Positions 21,901-33,895 of a DNA stretch of 64,000 nucleotides are shown here, piece after piece (within the stretch, counting starts at the first letter, position 1; every line of letters starts with the position of its first letter). This stretch comes from Leucocoprinus leucothites. Lineage: Eukaryota > Basidiomycota > Agaricomycetes > Agaricales > Agaricaceae. A program made the position numbers and the translations under genes. Location of the stretch: NCBI GenBank assembly GCA_013368445.1, contig JAACJO010000008.1, positions 868,001-932,000 on the forward strand. Reading direction: 5' to 3'. A model generated the notes under the pieces. That model had not been told where the DNA came from, made no database searches, and saw nothing but the letters and a program-made list of their open reading frames with translations.

Positions 21901-22394
21901 GAGGGACGGGTCAAATGTGAAAGCGGGAGGGTGTGCGGTGAGGGTTGTTAAAGTCGTAATCGCCTGCTTGTAGGCACGAGCAGCTATAGACACGTTGAGC
22001 TTCAAGGATATAGAGGAACAAGTAGAGTTCCAGACCTTCTGCGGCTTGATCAGAATCATGTTGAGTGTTTTCCTATCCAGTAGCATCCAGTTCTGGTCAA
22101 TCTGAATAACTAACGGGACGTACCAGGGCCTCATTCGGCCTCTCGGGAGTAGGTGAAAGGATTACGGGCGGAACAGCATCGTTTATTGGTGTGGGTGATG
22201 GGTACTATTCCGAAGACCAAGTCAGCTATGCATTGACATTGAAAGCTGTCTCTCTCGCATACCTCGGCAGTCGATGTAAGAGAAACCTGGTCATCTCGGA
22301 GGGTGTCATGCGTCGCCCCAGACACAACTGCCCAGGTCACAAGGCCAAAAGCGAGCCAGGAAGCTTTTCGAGCACAGAGCTTACTGCGACCCAT
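18908..22394 (-). CDS. HRD3: HRD3/SEL1L-like ERAD subunit, Sel1-repeat membrane protein
   Basis: Type I ER membrane protein that, with the Hrd1 ubiquitin ligase, recruits luminal misfolded proteins for degradation. It starts MGRSKLCARKASWLAFGLVT, with a signal peptide ending around VVSGATH. Many Sel1-like repeats follow: MYLRGEGIKQDYATAKLWFE, NGLGIMYRDGLGVKTDIKAA, FYHGLGVSEDETERGRLEKA and MWNLGWMYENGVGVQQDYHL. Near the C-terminus one membrane span (FFETMMLVALCLLVSVLLYI) precedes a short cytosolic Gln/Pro-rich tail ending at 18908. Several small introns interrupt it, including a 57-nt stop-free one (about 19247-19303). Length (roughly 850-900 residues) fits fungal Hrd3. CACGTG lies 128 bp upstream of the ATG. 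Confidence 0.87.
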
Positions 22395-22521
22395 AGTTCA
22401 TGAAATTATTGGGTATGCAGGATCTATGGGAGGAAAGAGGACATAGAGTGTGTTCAGAGTCTAAACTGGTCTTGTCAATGAACACGTCGAGGACATTACA
22501 CGCACCACGTCAGATTAATAT

Positions 22522-22527
22522 CACGTG
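22522..22527. promoter_or_regulatory. CACGTG palindrome (E-box) upstream of HRD3
   Basis: TATCACGTGCGCGTGAG context, 128 bp upstream of the HRD3 ATG and just beyond the 3' end of the PTAR1-like gene. Matches the spacing seen at the SWIB and RER1 genes. Confidence 0.4.
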
Positions 22528-22564
22528 CGCGTGAGTGACTTATCAGATAATTTACCAGGTTCAC

Positions 22565-23621
22565 TCATATTAAATCCGCAATATATTTCTCTATCGCAAC
22601 AACAGGCATATCCTTTTGACGCAACCAATCCAACGCGTCGCGAGTAGCATCTATGGAAGAGAAATAGAGGATGTTGCGTAAATATAGCCACAGCGTTTCA
22701 TGCGAAGGATAGGATAACACAAGACTTCGAGCATGTTCTCTTAACTCGTCCACGAGTTTTCCTCTACCAGATTTGGCCAATTGAAAGGCGCCAGCACGGT
22801 CGAGAATTGTAAGACTGCATAAGAGATGCACGGCAGAATAATCGGAAACATGCCGGTCAATCCACTCCTGCAGCTGCAATACCTCTCGTCGTAGAAAACA
22901 AAGATGATCCTCGCAGTTCGGATCTGCAAGTACTTGGTTCCTCAAAACAACAGCCTTCACAGTATCCAAAACCCAATGATAATGAACCCAAGCGTGATAG
23001 TTCCTGGGATAAAGGTCGCATGCCCGTCTGATGAGTTGACACTCTTTCTCCAGAGTATCAAGGGGTATTATCGGAAACGATGAGGCTTCTTCGGAAGTTC
23101 CCCAGCCTGGGGATTCCGTCTCCGACCCTGCCCCAGCACCTCCTATGTGCTGATAGCAATGCCTAAAGATCCAGCGCCGATAGTGCCAAATGATAGATTG
23201 CTTCGCAAATTCCTTGGAACCTCCGATGAACAGAGCTATGAGTTTAAGCTCCTCCTCTGGCTGCAGGCGTCCAGACTCGACAAGTCTTTTCCGAGTGTTA
23301 AGGGCGGTTTGATGTGAGGGGTTGACGAGCAGAATGACGGATGTAAACGTCAGAGCTGCAAGGTAGTCTGCATTCTTGTATAAAGCGACGGCGGCTATAT
23401 ACAACTTGTAAAGAAGCTTCTGGGGTATGCCCAAGTGATTGTCCGTAAGAACGAATGGAAAGTCCTCAGTTGCCTGAGGTGCCCATTGCTCGAAGTTGCC
23501 AGGCAAAATCTCAATTGAGACCCTGCATAATAACTTTTCAGGATTGGTTAATCTCAATACAACTAACTTACAGTGGCTTTCTAAGAAGTTCTGCGAGCAA
23601 TGGCAGAACTTGCTGGTCCAT
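22565..23621 (-). CDS. PTAR1-like protein prenyltransferase alpha-subunit repeat protein
   Basis: About 330 residues. The start is ATG 23619-23621, MDQQVLPLLAELLRKPL, joined across a short intron to VSIEILPGNFEQWAPQ. The body is alpha-helical with protein-prenyltransferase alpha (PPTA) repeats: TALNTRKRLVES, IIWHYRRWIFRHC, NYHAWVHYHWVLDTV and HETLWLYLRNILYF. Low similarity to farnesyl- and Rab-GGTase alpha chains but overall match to animal PTAR1 points to the alpha subunit of the type III geranylgeranyltransferase, which pairs with the Rab-GGTase beta chain and modifies the SNARE Ykt6. That function is known for the family, not shown here. The gene is head to head with oligoribonuclease, start codons 110 bp apart. 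Confidence 0.8.
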
Positions 23622-23731
23622 ACGATGATTATATGTGCAAGAAGTTGTTTGCTTGTGCTTGCAACCGACTTCACTGGAACACCATCACCGGTGTCATCTC
23701 CGAGAATCCGGGGCCAAAAGCGTTGCAGCGT

Positions 23732-24873
23732 ATGCGATTTCCACTCTCCATCTTATATCGGTCTCTGCGATTCCAGTCCAGATCCTACTCCTACAATAAC
23801 AACAGATTTCGCCCACTTCGATACGAAATGTCTGTAAAACCACTCGACTTCTATGCTGGCCCTCTGGTCTGGATTGACTGCGAAATGACTGGACTCGACC
23901 CACGAAAGGATAAGATACTCGAGATCGCCGTGAGTGATTCCCCGCGCTTTCAGTGACGCGACGTGGTCAACCTTAGCTCATCTAGGTTCTTATCACGAAC
24001 GGCAACCTTGAACTTGTCGACGATGGAATTCAATACATCATCAAGACCGAAAAGGAAGTCCTAGATGGGTACGTCGCGTATATCCCCTGATACTAATTGC
24101 CGCGCCTGAACATATTAGAATGGACGGATGGTGTACAAATCAGCATGGCCAGGTATTCTCTGAAACCTTCTACGCGTTCCCGTCCGTGACCAACTTCAAA
24201 AATACCAGTCTGGCCTCACGAAAGCCTGCCTTGAATCCCCTCACACACGAGAATATGTTACTTCCGAAGTTTTGAAATATATCAAAAAGTGGATTCCACA
24301 ACCCAAAATTGGCGTCCTGACAGGTAGCTCAGTCCATGCAGACCGTGCATTTCTGGTCCAAGAGATGCCGGAGGTAATTGAACACCTATATTATCGGTCA
24401 GTTCCCCTCCTCTTCTTAGGTTTCGACTGAGTCGCTTTACGCCATATAAATAGCATCGTTGGTGAGTACACGATTACCGCATCTTCAAACCCGCATGATC
24501 AACTCTCCTGCCACAAGACGTTTCGTCCATCAAGGTAAAGATATCCTGTACACACCAGCGCCTCAACCTAATAATCGCTTATCATCTTCACAGGAGCTCT
24601 CACGCAGGTGGTTCCCCCGAACAATGTACCAGAGGCCAACTGAAACCTCTCACCGGTAAAAGCTTTTCCCACTTTACTCATGAAAATCCGAAATCGACCC
24701 CTTGCCTGCAGTGCTCTTAATGACATTCGGGGGTCTATCAGAGGTATGTTCTTATTCCTTCCCTAAACGCTTTAGACGATTCCAACCATGGAATCTCGAT
24801 CTCAGAATTACAATGGTACCGCGAGAATCTCTTCGTCTCTCCGGAGCAAGCCAAAAAGAATCTCGGCCAGTGA
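23732..24873 (+). CDS. REX2: oligoribonuclease (REX2/REXO2), DEDDh 3'-5' exonuclease
   Basis: Degrades short RNA oligonucleotides to mononucleotides, mainly in mitochondria. ATG 23732 (MRFPLSILYRSLRFQSRSYS) gives an Arg-rich, acid-free presequence fit for mitochondrial import; an internal ATG at 23828 would give a cytosolic form. Catalytic DEDDh residues are all visible: VWIDCEMTGLDP, GSSVHADRAFL, the Asp after the small exon reading IV near 24454, and ETSHR|ALNDIRGSI. Other exons: TNGNLELVDDGIQYIIKTEK, MDGWCTNQHGQ, SGLTKACLESPH, ELSRRWFPRTMYQ, and ELQWYRENLFVSPEQAKKNL ending at TGA 24871-24873. Seven or more introns. Family length is normal. Assignment is firm; exact small-exon borders are approximate. 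Confidence 0.88.
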
Positions 24874-25141
24874 GACTGTGTAGCATTACATATCGCTCAG
24901 AGAACAGTCAAGAATCTCCGCTTGGGTTACAGTAATTGGTCAGGCCTCAGATTCAGATTTGACTAGAATATACCCTTTAGGTAAGAATAGTAGGAATAAG
25001 TCAAGGTATATTGTTGGCTACAGTCAATATTATTGTGCTTGTGCATGATAATGGAATAAAATCGTTCCAAAGGTCGTTCCTCTACGTAGCTCGAAGAAAG
25101 TAGATCAATCCAAGCAAGGCATCAAGGGTTCGGAGAAGTCA

Positions 25142-27529
25142 TTAAAAGTCCCAGAGTGTTCCCTGGGTCGCTGGGTGTTAACGAGGGATAAAGAGAAAAT
25201 AACAAGTGACGCACGAATGCAGGAATACCAGCTTCCTTGCAGCCTTCCATCATCTCCTTGTTGCCTTGCCAGTTCGAGGTAATAAAAACAACCTCAGCGT
25301 TCCAAGACTCGTACGTCTCCTTAATCAGTTTCATTACGTCTGGTCGGCCACCTGAATAGCGCCATCAAATTAGGCAAATTGATTCACTGAGAGTTTCTAG
25401 AGTGGACTATGCACCTCGCTGCTTTGAGTCCCAGAGTAGATACTGGTCAGGATTTAGCTTGTTATGAATGAGGCCGGAAATTGTCGGTCCAAATGTTTTC
25501 TCTTGGTCTGAACCGATCCATATGAGGAACCAATTGGGGCTCTGTTAGAGAAACGCCGAGATAATCAACATCGGGAGCAGGCGAGATGGAAATGCTGGCG
25601 TTGGTTGACAAGTTGACAACCCAGCGCCACTTTATAGAAACGCACCTGAAGACATGTCGAGAGTGCAGCGCCAAGGCCAGTGCCGGTGCAAACTCGGATA
25701 CCCCGCTTGTACAAGTAGGACGTATTCGATACACCGGCGAACTATAACAAGGAATAATTTCGCAGCTTAGCCATCTCTCGAGTTTCTCTAAAGAACGCAG
25801 GGAATTTCTCCTACCTTTAATTGTCGGGTCCAGATGTATTTAGGCGGGTTCTCGACCAGGCTACGCGTAAAGTCGCCTTGCACACCACAGATCAGATAGT
25901 GTTCGGCGGATTTCTTCCCTTCCCTAAATGACATGACATCAACGATCCAGGACAAAAATAGCAATGGAGCCATTGAGCGGGGTGTGCGTATCGAAGGAAG
26001 ATAAGGCTGGACATACGAGATGATCCCAAAAGCGTGGTACTCCATTATGGAACTTCGGCTGATTCTCGCCAAAAGGCCTTGTTGCATACCGCGTTCGAAA
26101 CGGAGTACAGCGACTTTGGGTGATGGCTAATCACGGTCACCAGTTAGCGAACAAGTGTTGAGACAGGTAGACGGCCGATGTATGAGCCTGCTTACAATTT
26201 CGACGTCCACCTTGACCTCACGAATACATGCCCATGGGATCAAGACACTACAAAATTAGAAGGGCGGAAGAGTCAGTTAGCCGACATTCGTGCGGTGAGA
26301 GTGACAAGATATTCTACTCACAAAAGTGTCATGCCAGCTGCGAACCAGAAGTCCTGCTGACGCGCGATGTGTGTTCCGTTAGGGTCCCATTGGTGGGTCT
26401 CAAGGTCGTAACTATCACCGAGGACTACGAATACCCAGGCTACGGAAGATATCAGGAAAATCATTGGGTTATGTCATCAACGAATTGGCTCCGTACTGGA
26501 CACTAGCCCAACCCTATACGGTATTCTTGAGTCCTGAAACATAGGACATATTCCAATTTGAGACTCACCACCCCGCAAAGCGATGATGCCTTTCAAAAAG
26601 ACTAGCCGACGGTTAGATTAACATTTTCGCAGGACAACAAAACGCCATAGCTCACTTATGGTGTGTATTGCGAACCCAAGGAAATGCTGAGGCGATGGAT
26701 ATTGCGACGAGGAGATTGGTCAACACTCCGAACACCAGTATCACATCATGGTTTGACTGATGCTGGATGAAGATGAGAGTGACCTTGAAAATAAGCCAAA
26801 GAAAGCCAGACGTCGCACAACCGGAGTGAATTCCACCGAGGTGTTGGAGAACCGAGGTGCAACCAAGTCGGAACCACAACGGCGGCCACTACGAAAATTG
26901 GTTAATCAGCACCTATCTCGTTGAATCGCGTAGAAATCTCGACGATAACTCCAACTCACCTTGGCGAACAATGTGTTCACAGTGAAATAGAGGAATCGCC
27001 CGAAGAGTTCATTCCGGATTAGGATAGCCGTGAAGAGATTCCCGAGAACCAGAGCGCCAGTATATTTCCGAGCATACGCCCAGACGTTAAGCGCTGCAAG
27101 GAGGATTCCAACGAGGTTGAGGGTCATAACAAGCGTGAAAAATTTCCTGGAATCGTGGGTTTTTATGACAGAAAACCTTGATAGTAAACTAAAGGCCACT
27201 AACCTATATGTGTTGAACCAAAGCTTGAATTGAGTCCACCTGCTTACTCGTCGTTTTGGCGGTGGTTTCTTCTTTACAGGGGCAACGAGATTGATGGCGG
27301 GGACAACCTTCGGGACCTTCTCTCTTTTTTTCTCATTGGTCAGGAAATCTTGTTCTGTTTTTTCGTGTGGCGTTCGAGGAGGGGGAGGAGTTGTGGGGGG
27401 TTCCGATAAATTGGCTACCGACGATGAAGACGAATCTGAGTGTTGTACAGGAAGCACAACAGGTATCGGAAACGGTTCCTGTTCTGGAATACCCCTTTCT
27501 GCATCATTTAGATCTGAAGCAGAGGCCAT
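25142..27529 (-). CDS. TmpA-like integral membrane flavoprotein
   Basis: Starts MASASDLNDAERGIPEQEPF at 27529, with a disordered N-terminal cytosolic region of about 95 residues. Several hydrophobic spans follow (FTLVMTLNLVGILLAALNVW, LVLGNLFTAILIRN, LWLIFKVTLIFI-type), then a C-terminal FAD/NAD-binding reductase-like half. Readable there are MEYHAFGIIS, YIWTRQLK, YKRGIRVCTGTGLGAAL, WIGSDQEKTFGPTISG-type and PDVMKLIKETYESWNAEVVF. The last exon, after an intron starting GTGCGT, gives GTLWDF with TAA at 25142-25144. Aspergillus TmpA, a membrane flavoprotein that affects conidiation, is the best-known relative; such proteins also neighbour adenylate-forming enzymes in fungi, but none is seen here. 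Many introns; model approximate inside 25340-26900. Confidence 0.72.
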
Positions 27530-29750
27530 GATGTAAGACACTGATACCCAGGAGGGACGACTGAAGGAAGGCGAGTTGGACTTGACTGCTTCGAGGTAGA
27601 TTTAGACTCATGGTAGATATATACTTGTTCAATTATCACAGTGTGAAACCCCACGCGGTAGGAGATTGCGTAGACTCTTCGGTCAAGGTAGTAGTGATAT
27701 TCAGAGAAATCGCCGAAACGGGTCGACAGGGATATGTTCATCCGAGGTGTTCGCGAGTGTCATAGCCCACCCAGGAAGAATGACGCGCCGGGGCGTGATC
27801 AAATAATGAGGTCGATGATGTATTGCCAATTGAGGGAGCTCTGGTGAGGGTATCCGTTCAGACAGCAGGAAGTCGAATCGGCTGACATGCACAGATAGCA
27901 TTGTGCTCATCGTCTAACGTCTGACCCGGCAAGCATCGGATGATACTTCGTCTGCATGCCCGATAAACGACGATGAGGTTTTTGTATTATGAATGAAAAT
28001 AATAGATTATACCTTGCCTTCAATGCAGAGTCTAGTGCACATTGCAAGGGAGAGTTGTTTGGTTGTTTGTCCTGGAGGACTTACCAAGCCCAACGGTGAT
28101 AGCCTAAAAATAACCATTTAGTCTTAAGATAGTTGGGGAAAGTTCTCAGTACTCGGTTCGTTTCCTAAAACTATCACACGCAACGATTTCATACACCAAA
28201 TCAACCATACAACAGGCTGTCAGTAGTAATGACTCGGAAAAAGAGGAAAGAAGAACCGTCATGAGCGCTTCTTCGATATGCTGATCATTGATTAGATCGC
28301 CGGTATGAGCCTCAACGACTTGTATATGGTTCGAAGAGTCTCTCTTTGACTCCCATAAGCTAATAATTAATCGCGCCATCTAAGAGTTGAAATAATTAGC
28401 TATCTCTGAAGCGTTGTATTCCCATCCGCATCCACGTCAAGTCCCAGACAAATCCAATCCATCGAGATGAACAGAGCAGACTCTGAAATTAGTGCGCACT
28501 CGCCTTAATCGTCCTACACCCCGAGAAACAACTTTTCGCTGAGTGGGACAATCTCGCTGCCTTCACAACCTAAGTAAGGCTCAGTTTATCACTGCGCAAT
28601 AGCGTAGTGTCGGCGAGGAACTCAAGCGAACTCAGTGTATAATACGTGAGGGATACAATAACTTCGTGAAGCGGCTACATATTAATTTCTGGCGTTAGTC
28701 AACAAAGTTCGACTGGGAATAAGCGTTGGATACCCCGCTCAAGGCGGAAGGCAAAACTGTCGACCGCAGTTGAAGAAGCAGCTCTGCCGAGGTTCGCATG
28801 AGCTTAGCGACGTTCTGGACATTCAATCAGATTAGTGATATCATCCACCGCTTAGGTTCATGAGTTGACGTCCATCACTATCACAACATGGACTGGTAGT
28901 TCTGAATACATTTGGCTGCCGCGATTTGCGAGTTCCCTGTCAATCACCCATCGAAATATAGACTATGTATCGCTTGTTCGGCGAAAGCTGTGACGCAAGC
29001 GCTTATTGTTGTGACAAATCAGGATGCCTTTCTTTGAAACGCTTCAAGATGGCAAAGAATCCGATAAGTTATTAGCTGAAGGTTATTCCTAGGGGATTAG
29101 AGCTTCAGAAGGGAAGCAATACTGATTATGACACGACTCTTCAAAATCAATGCACCTAGCCATTACTAATCTAGTCGAAGCTTTCTATGAGTAGCCCAGG
29201 GTCTTCCGAGCCCCAGGTGATAGAGTAGGATGCAGAAGAAGGCCTACAGTTTCGGCCAAGACACGGCTCTGACTTCGTTAATGTACCACCGGGTGAAGGC
29301 AGTCGCCGCGGAAGTAGCGATACGCTGCCAGAAATGCTTCTAGGTTGGTCAGACGATTGTAGCTCCTGTACCGCTTTCTTATATACTAGAGCCGCACTGC
29401 GTCAGATCAGCAACCATGAAGGGTCGAAGGTGTCCAGAAAAGGTGGTATAACAGCTTAAATCCGTCGTTAGGAAGCATGTGACCCGAAGATGTCAAATCG
29501 CTAAGGGAAGCAGGCGTTTATGCGATACTGGAAGGTCCTTGTATAGCATCAGGCCTTCGAGTTTCCGAGTTCTTTTGCCCCAACCCGCTGACCTGATGAG
29601 GGGGATCGAGGTGTCTACGAGAGAGTGTGGCGGGGGGGCGTGAGAGAGATTTTCCAGGTCAGGTTCACGGGATCAAACAGGCAAAAAATTGGATAAAGGT
29701 TAGCGGGCTGCCCGATTCATTCCCTTCCAAGTTCCAACTCCTCACCATCT
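27530..29750. other. 2.2 kb without a supported gene
   Basis: Promoter of the TmpA-like gene at the left, and of the CPSase gene at the right. A 77-codon minus-strand frame at 28146-28379 begins with ATG but has no recognisable motif. From about 28380 to 29620 neither strand has a useful reading frame. I recognised no tRNA, terminal repeat or transposase relic. The last 150 bases have a G-run (29630-29639) and a pyrimidine-rich stretch before the CPSase ATG. Confidence 0.45.
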
Positions 29751-32700
29751 ATGAACCTCCCAGGACTCAGGACCTCCTGGCTGAGGGGTATCGTGCGGCC
29801 CACTTATCGCTCTTTCCACTCGTCCTCTGTCGTTGCCCGCTATGCTTTTTCTCCCTCGCAATCTCTTCGTGCAGTAGCTGCACCGGCCGTGGGTTCATAC
29901 GCACCCAAAGAAGGGGAACATGTTCTCAATTCGCCATCTGAGCTCGCACGAAAAATATCTGCCAAAGTCCTTCCAAAGCTTCCCCGCCCCGACGTCAAGA
30001 AAGTCGTCGTCGTTGGCAGTGGAGGTCTGAGTATCGGGCAGGCTGGAGAATTCGATTACTCGGGTTCTCAGGCGCTAAAGGCACTCCATGAAGAAGGCGT
30101 CGATGCAGTTCTCATTAACCCTAACATCGCAACATGGCAAACATCTCATCAATTGGCATCAGAGGTATACTTCTTACCAGTCACTGTCGACTATGTCGCA
30201 TATGTGCTCGAGAAGGAACGTCCAGATGGTATCCTCCTCACATTCGGTGGACAGAGTGCTCTCAATGTCGGCATTGAGCTTGATCGTATGGGTATTCTTG
30301 AGCGACTAGGGGTGAAGGTGCTGGGAACGCCGATTCGGACTCTCGAAGTATCAGAAGACCGTGACCTTTTTGTACAAGCGCTTAAAGGTACGCGCTTCTT
30401 GGTTTGATCGCTTGATGTCACTAAATGGATCTATTAAAGAAATTGATATCCCCGTCGCTCAGTCAACAGCGGTCTCGTCCGTGAAGGATGCCCTGGCTGC
30501 TGCTGAAGAAATTGGTTATCCGGTTATCTTACGCTCGGCTTTCACTCTCGGAGGACTTGGTTCTGGTTTTGCTAACAACCCTGATGAGCTTCGTGACCTT
30601 TCTGCGAAGAGTCTCAGCTTGAGCCCTCAGGTCCTGATTGAGCGAAGTATGAAGGGCTGGAAGGAATTGGAATATGAAGTCGTTCGTGATGGTGCAGACG
30701 TATGTGATCATAGTCTCAGTCCTTCTTCGTTATGTTTACTTATCCATATCCAGAATACAATTATCTGCTGCAACATGGAGAACTTTGATCCTCTCGGTAC
30801 ACACACCGGTGATTCGATCGTCGTGGCACCTTCCCAAACACTTCCGGATGACGAGTACCATATGTTGCGAAGTGCTGCGCTCAAGGTCATCAGGCATCTC
30901 GGAGTTGTCGGTGAATGTAACATCCAGTACGCTTTAAACCCCACCTCCCGAGAATACTGCGTCATCGAGGTCAACGCTCGGTATGTTGATTTATCTTGCA
31001 AGAAGATTATCTACTTATTTGATTGATTCTTAGTTTGAGTCGTTCTTCTGCTTTGGCCTCTAAGGCTACCGGTTACCCTCTCGCATACACCGCCGCGAAA
31101 ATTGCACTCGGTCACACACTTCCTGAATTGCCCAACGCTGTTACCAAAACAACCACGGCGTGCTTCGAGCCCTCGCTCGACTATATCGTGACTAAGATTC
31201 CCAAGTGGGATCTCGCCAAGTTCTCGTCGCATGTGAACCGCGAGGTTGGGTCGTCAATGAAGTCCGTCGGCGAAGTCATGGCTATCGGTCGTACCTTCGA
31301 AGAGAGTTTGCAAAAGGCTATCCGTCAAGTTGATCCTCGCTGGAAAGGGTTTGAAGCTTATGTTGCCCCCGAGGACCTCGACAAGGCCCTTTCCAAACCC
31401 ACGGATATGCGCCTATTTGCTATCGCCTATGCCATGTACAAGAAGAGCTACACCGTTGACCAGATCCATGACCTTACCAAGATCGACAAGGTACGCTTTA
31501 AAATGCAATTCCCTTTTGATAATCATTGAGCTCCGCTCTAGTGGTACCTGTACAAGATTGACAACATCGTCCAAACACACCACGCATTGAAGGCCGCTGG
31601 CTCTATTGAGAACATTGATCACGATCTCATGATTCGTGCCAAGCGTATGGGCTTCGCCGACATTCAGATTGGTGATTTGGTCAACGCCACTGAGGACGCT
31701 GTTCGTGCCACTCGTAAATCGCTCGGTATCACCCCTTTCGTCAAACGTATCGATACCCTCGCTGCTGAATATCCCGCCCACACCAACTATCTGTACACCA
31801 CGTACAATGCTTCATCGCATGACGTTGAATTCGACGACAACGGTACCATGGTTCTTGGCAGTGGCGTTTATCGCATTGGAAGCAGCGTTGAGTTCGACTG
31901 GTGCGCCGTTACTTGCGCCAGGAAACTCAGGGATATGGGCAAGAAGACGATCATGATCAACTATAACCCGGAAACTGTCTCAACCGACTTCGACGAGGCT
32001 GACCGTCTCTACTTCGAGGAACTCGGTTATGAGCGCGTCATGGATATATATGAACTTGAAGGTGCCCACGGTGCCATTGTCAGCGTCGGTGGTGAGTTGC
32101 TCCACATTATTCAACTTACGGCATAATAAATCATTTGCGCTTTCAGGTCAACTGCCGCAAAACATTGCCTTGCGCCTCAAGGATTCCGGTATTAACGTTC
32201 TTGGTACTGATCCCAAGCAAATTGACATGGCCGAGGATCGCCACAAGTTTTCGTCAGTCCTTGACTCCATTGGTGTTGATCAGCCTGAGTGGTCTGAAGT
32301 CAGCTCCCTCGAAGCTGCAAAGGCCTTTGCCAACAAGGTTTCGTGAGTCTAGCGTCGTACTCTAGCCCTTTACCACCTCTTACTGTGACAATCTCAGCTA
32401 TCCCGTCTTGATTCGTCCTTCCTACGTTTTGTCTGGTGCTGCCATGAATGTCGTCTACGCTGAGGAAGAGCTCGAAGAGAAACTCTCCAAAGCTGCCGAC
32501 GTCTCGCCCCTCCATCCTGTCGTCATTACCAAATTCATCGATGGTGCCCAGGAGATTGACGTTGACGCTGTCGCCTACAAAGGCAAACTCCTCATTCACG
32601 CCGTATCTGAGCACGTCGAGAATGCTGGTGTTCACTCTGGTGATGCCACTCTCGTCCTTCCTCCCTTCTCTCTTAACGAGAGCGACATGGCTCGCCTGAA

Positions 32701-33681
32701 GACTATCGCCGAGAAGGTGGCTGCCGCTTTCAAAATCTCTGGTCCCTACAACATGCAAATCATCAAGAAGCCCACTGAGGACGGTGCCGAGGCTGAACTC
32801 AAGGTTATCGAGTGTAACCTCCGTGCCTCTCGCTCGTTCCCCTTCGTCTCCAAGGTCCTTGGTCACAACTTCATCGAGACCGCCACTGCTGCCATTACTG
32901 GTCACCAGGTCCCCGAGCCCGTTGACCTGATGGCTCAGAAGCGCGATTATACCTCTATCAAAGTCGCTCAGTTCTCCTGGACTCGTCTTGGTGGTGCCGA
33001 TCCTTTCCTCGGTGTTGGTAAGTTCTATCAACCCACTCGGTGCTTCGTGGTCTGATCTCGCGGCAGAAATGGCTAGCACCGGTGAAGTCGCCTCCTTCGG
33101 CAAGGACATCCATGAAGCCTACTGGGCATCTCTCCTCAGTACCACTGGATTCAAGATTCCCAAGGCTAACTCTGGTGTCCTCATTGGCGGTGATGTCACC
33201 AAGCCTGAGATGATCGCTATTGCCAAGCAGCTCCAGGATCTCGGGTTCAAGCTTTACTGCTCTTCTCCTGCCGTCGAAGAGTTCCTGAACACCATCCCCT
33301 ATGTTACCGCCAAGCGAATCACCTTCCCTACGGCTGATAAGCGCAAGCTTCGTGAGGTATTCGACGAGTTTGAAATCCAGTGTGTCATCAACATTGCGCG
33401 TTCCCGAGGACAATCCTTCACCGATGAGGATTATGTTGCTCGCCGGTAAGTTAATTTATACGACTTTTCCGGTGATGGGAATGGATACTAACGAGGGGTT
33501 TAACGCACCAGAAACGCTGTCGACTTTGGTCTCCCTCTCTTGAACAACGCCCAAACCGCTCAGCTATTTGTAGAGGCACTGGCAAAGAAGATACCCCAAG
33601 GAGGCTTAAGAGGTTATACTGAGGGTCGTATTCCCCCCGAAGTCCGCTCATGGCGCGAATTCGTTGGCTCGCGGGCGTAGA
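29751..33681 (+). CDS. CPA2: carbamoyl-phosphate synthase, arginine-specific, large chain (mitochondrial)
   Basis: Makes carbamoyl phosphate for arginine synthesis, using glutamine-derived ammonia from a separate small subunit. The first about 50 residues ([20 protein letters not shown]) are Arg/Ser-rich, a mitochondrial presequence. Two ATP-grasp halves follow: [31 protein letters not shown] and [12 protein letters not shown] in the first; [34 protein letters not shown] and [14 protein letters not shown] in the second. The C-terminus is the MGS-like regulatory domain ([13 protein letters not shown]). No glutaminase or aspartate transcarbamylase domain is attached, so it is not the pyrimidine enzyme. 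Eight introns: 30388-30439, 30700-30753, 30981-31033, 31491-31541, 32092-32146, 32343-32397, 33018-33066, 33446-33511. Codons are strongly C-biased, suggesting high expression. Ends GSRA at TAG 33679-33681. Confidence 0.95.
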
Positions 33682-33895
33682 AAATACCCCAACGAACCGC
33701 CAACAATGGGGAGGAAGTAGATAATGTGGAGTGCACCCATGTATGTTTTATCTGAGGCAAATATTTCTTGATATTGGGATATGTAAATATATCAGCACAG
33801 CTGTAGACTTTCTTTCTAATTCCGGATAATTCCATTTGATATTCTATTAATCTTGGACGTTCAATAATTTGTCCGTAACATCACGACTCTCGCGG

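Noticed and set aside
28146..28379. 77-codon minus-strand frame
   Set aside because: Too short, unrecognised, no clear promoter or splicing; could be real but cannot be supported.
32300..33109. 269-codon minus-strand open frame antisense to CPSase
   Set aside because: Arises from strong codon bias of the plus-strand gene; sequence has no family motif and the sense strand is certain.
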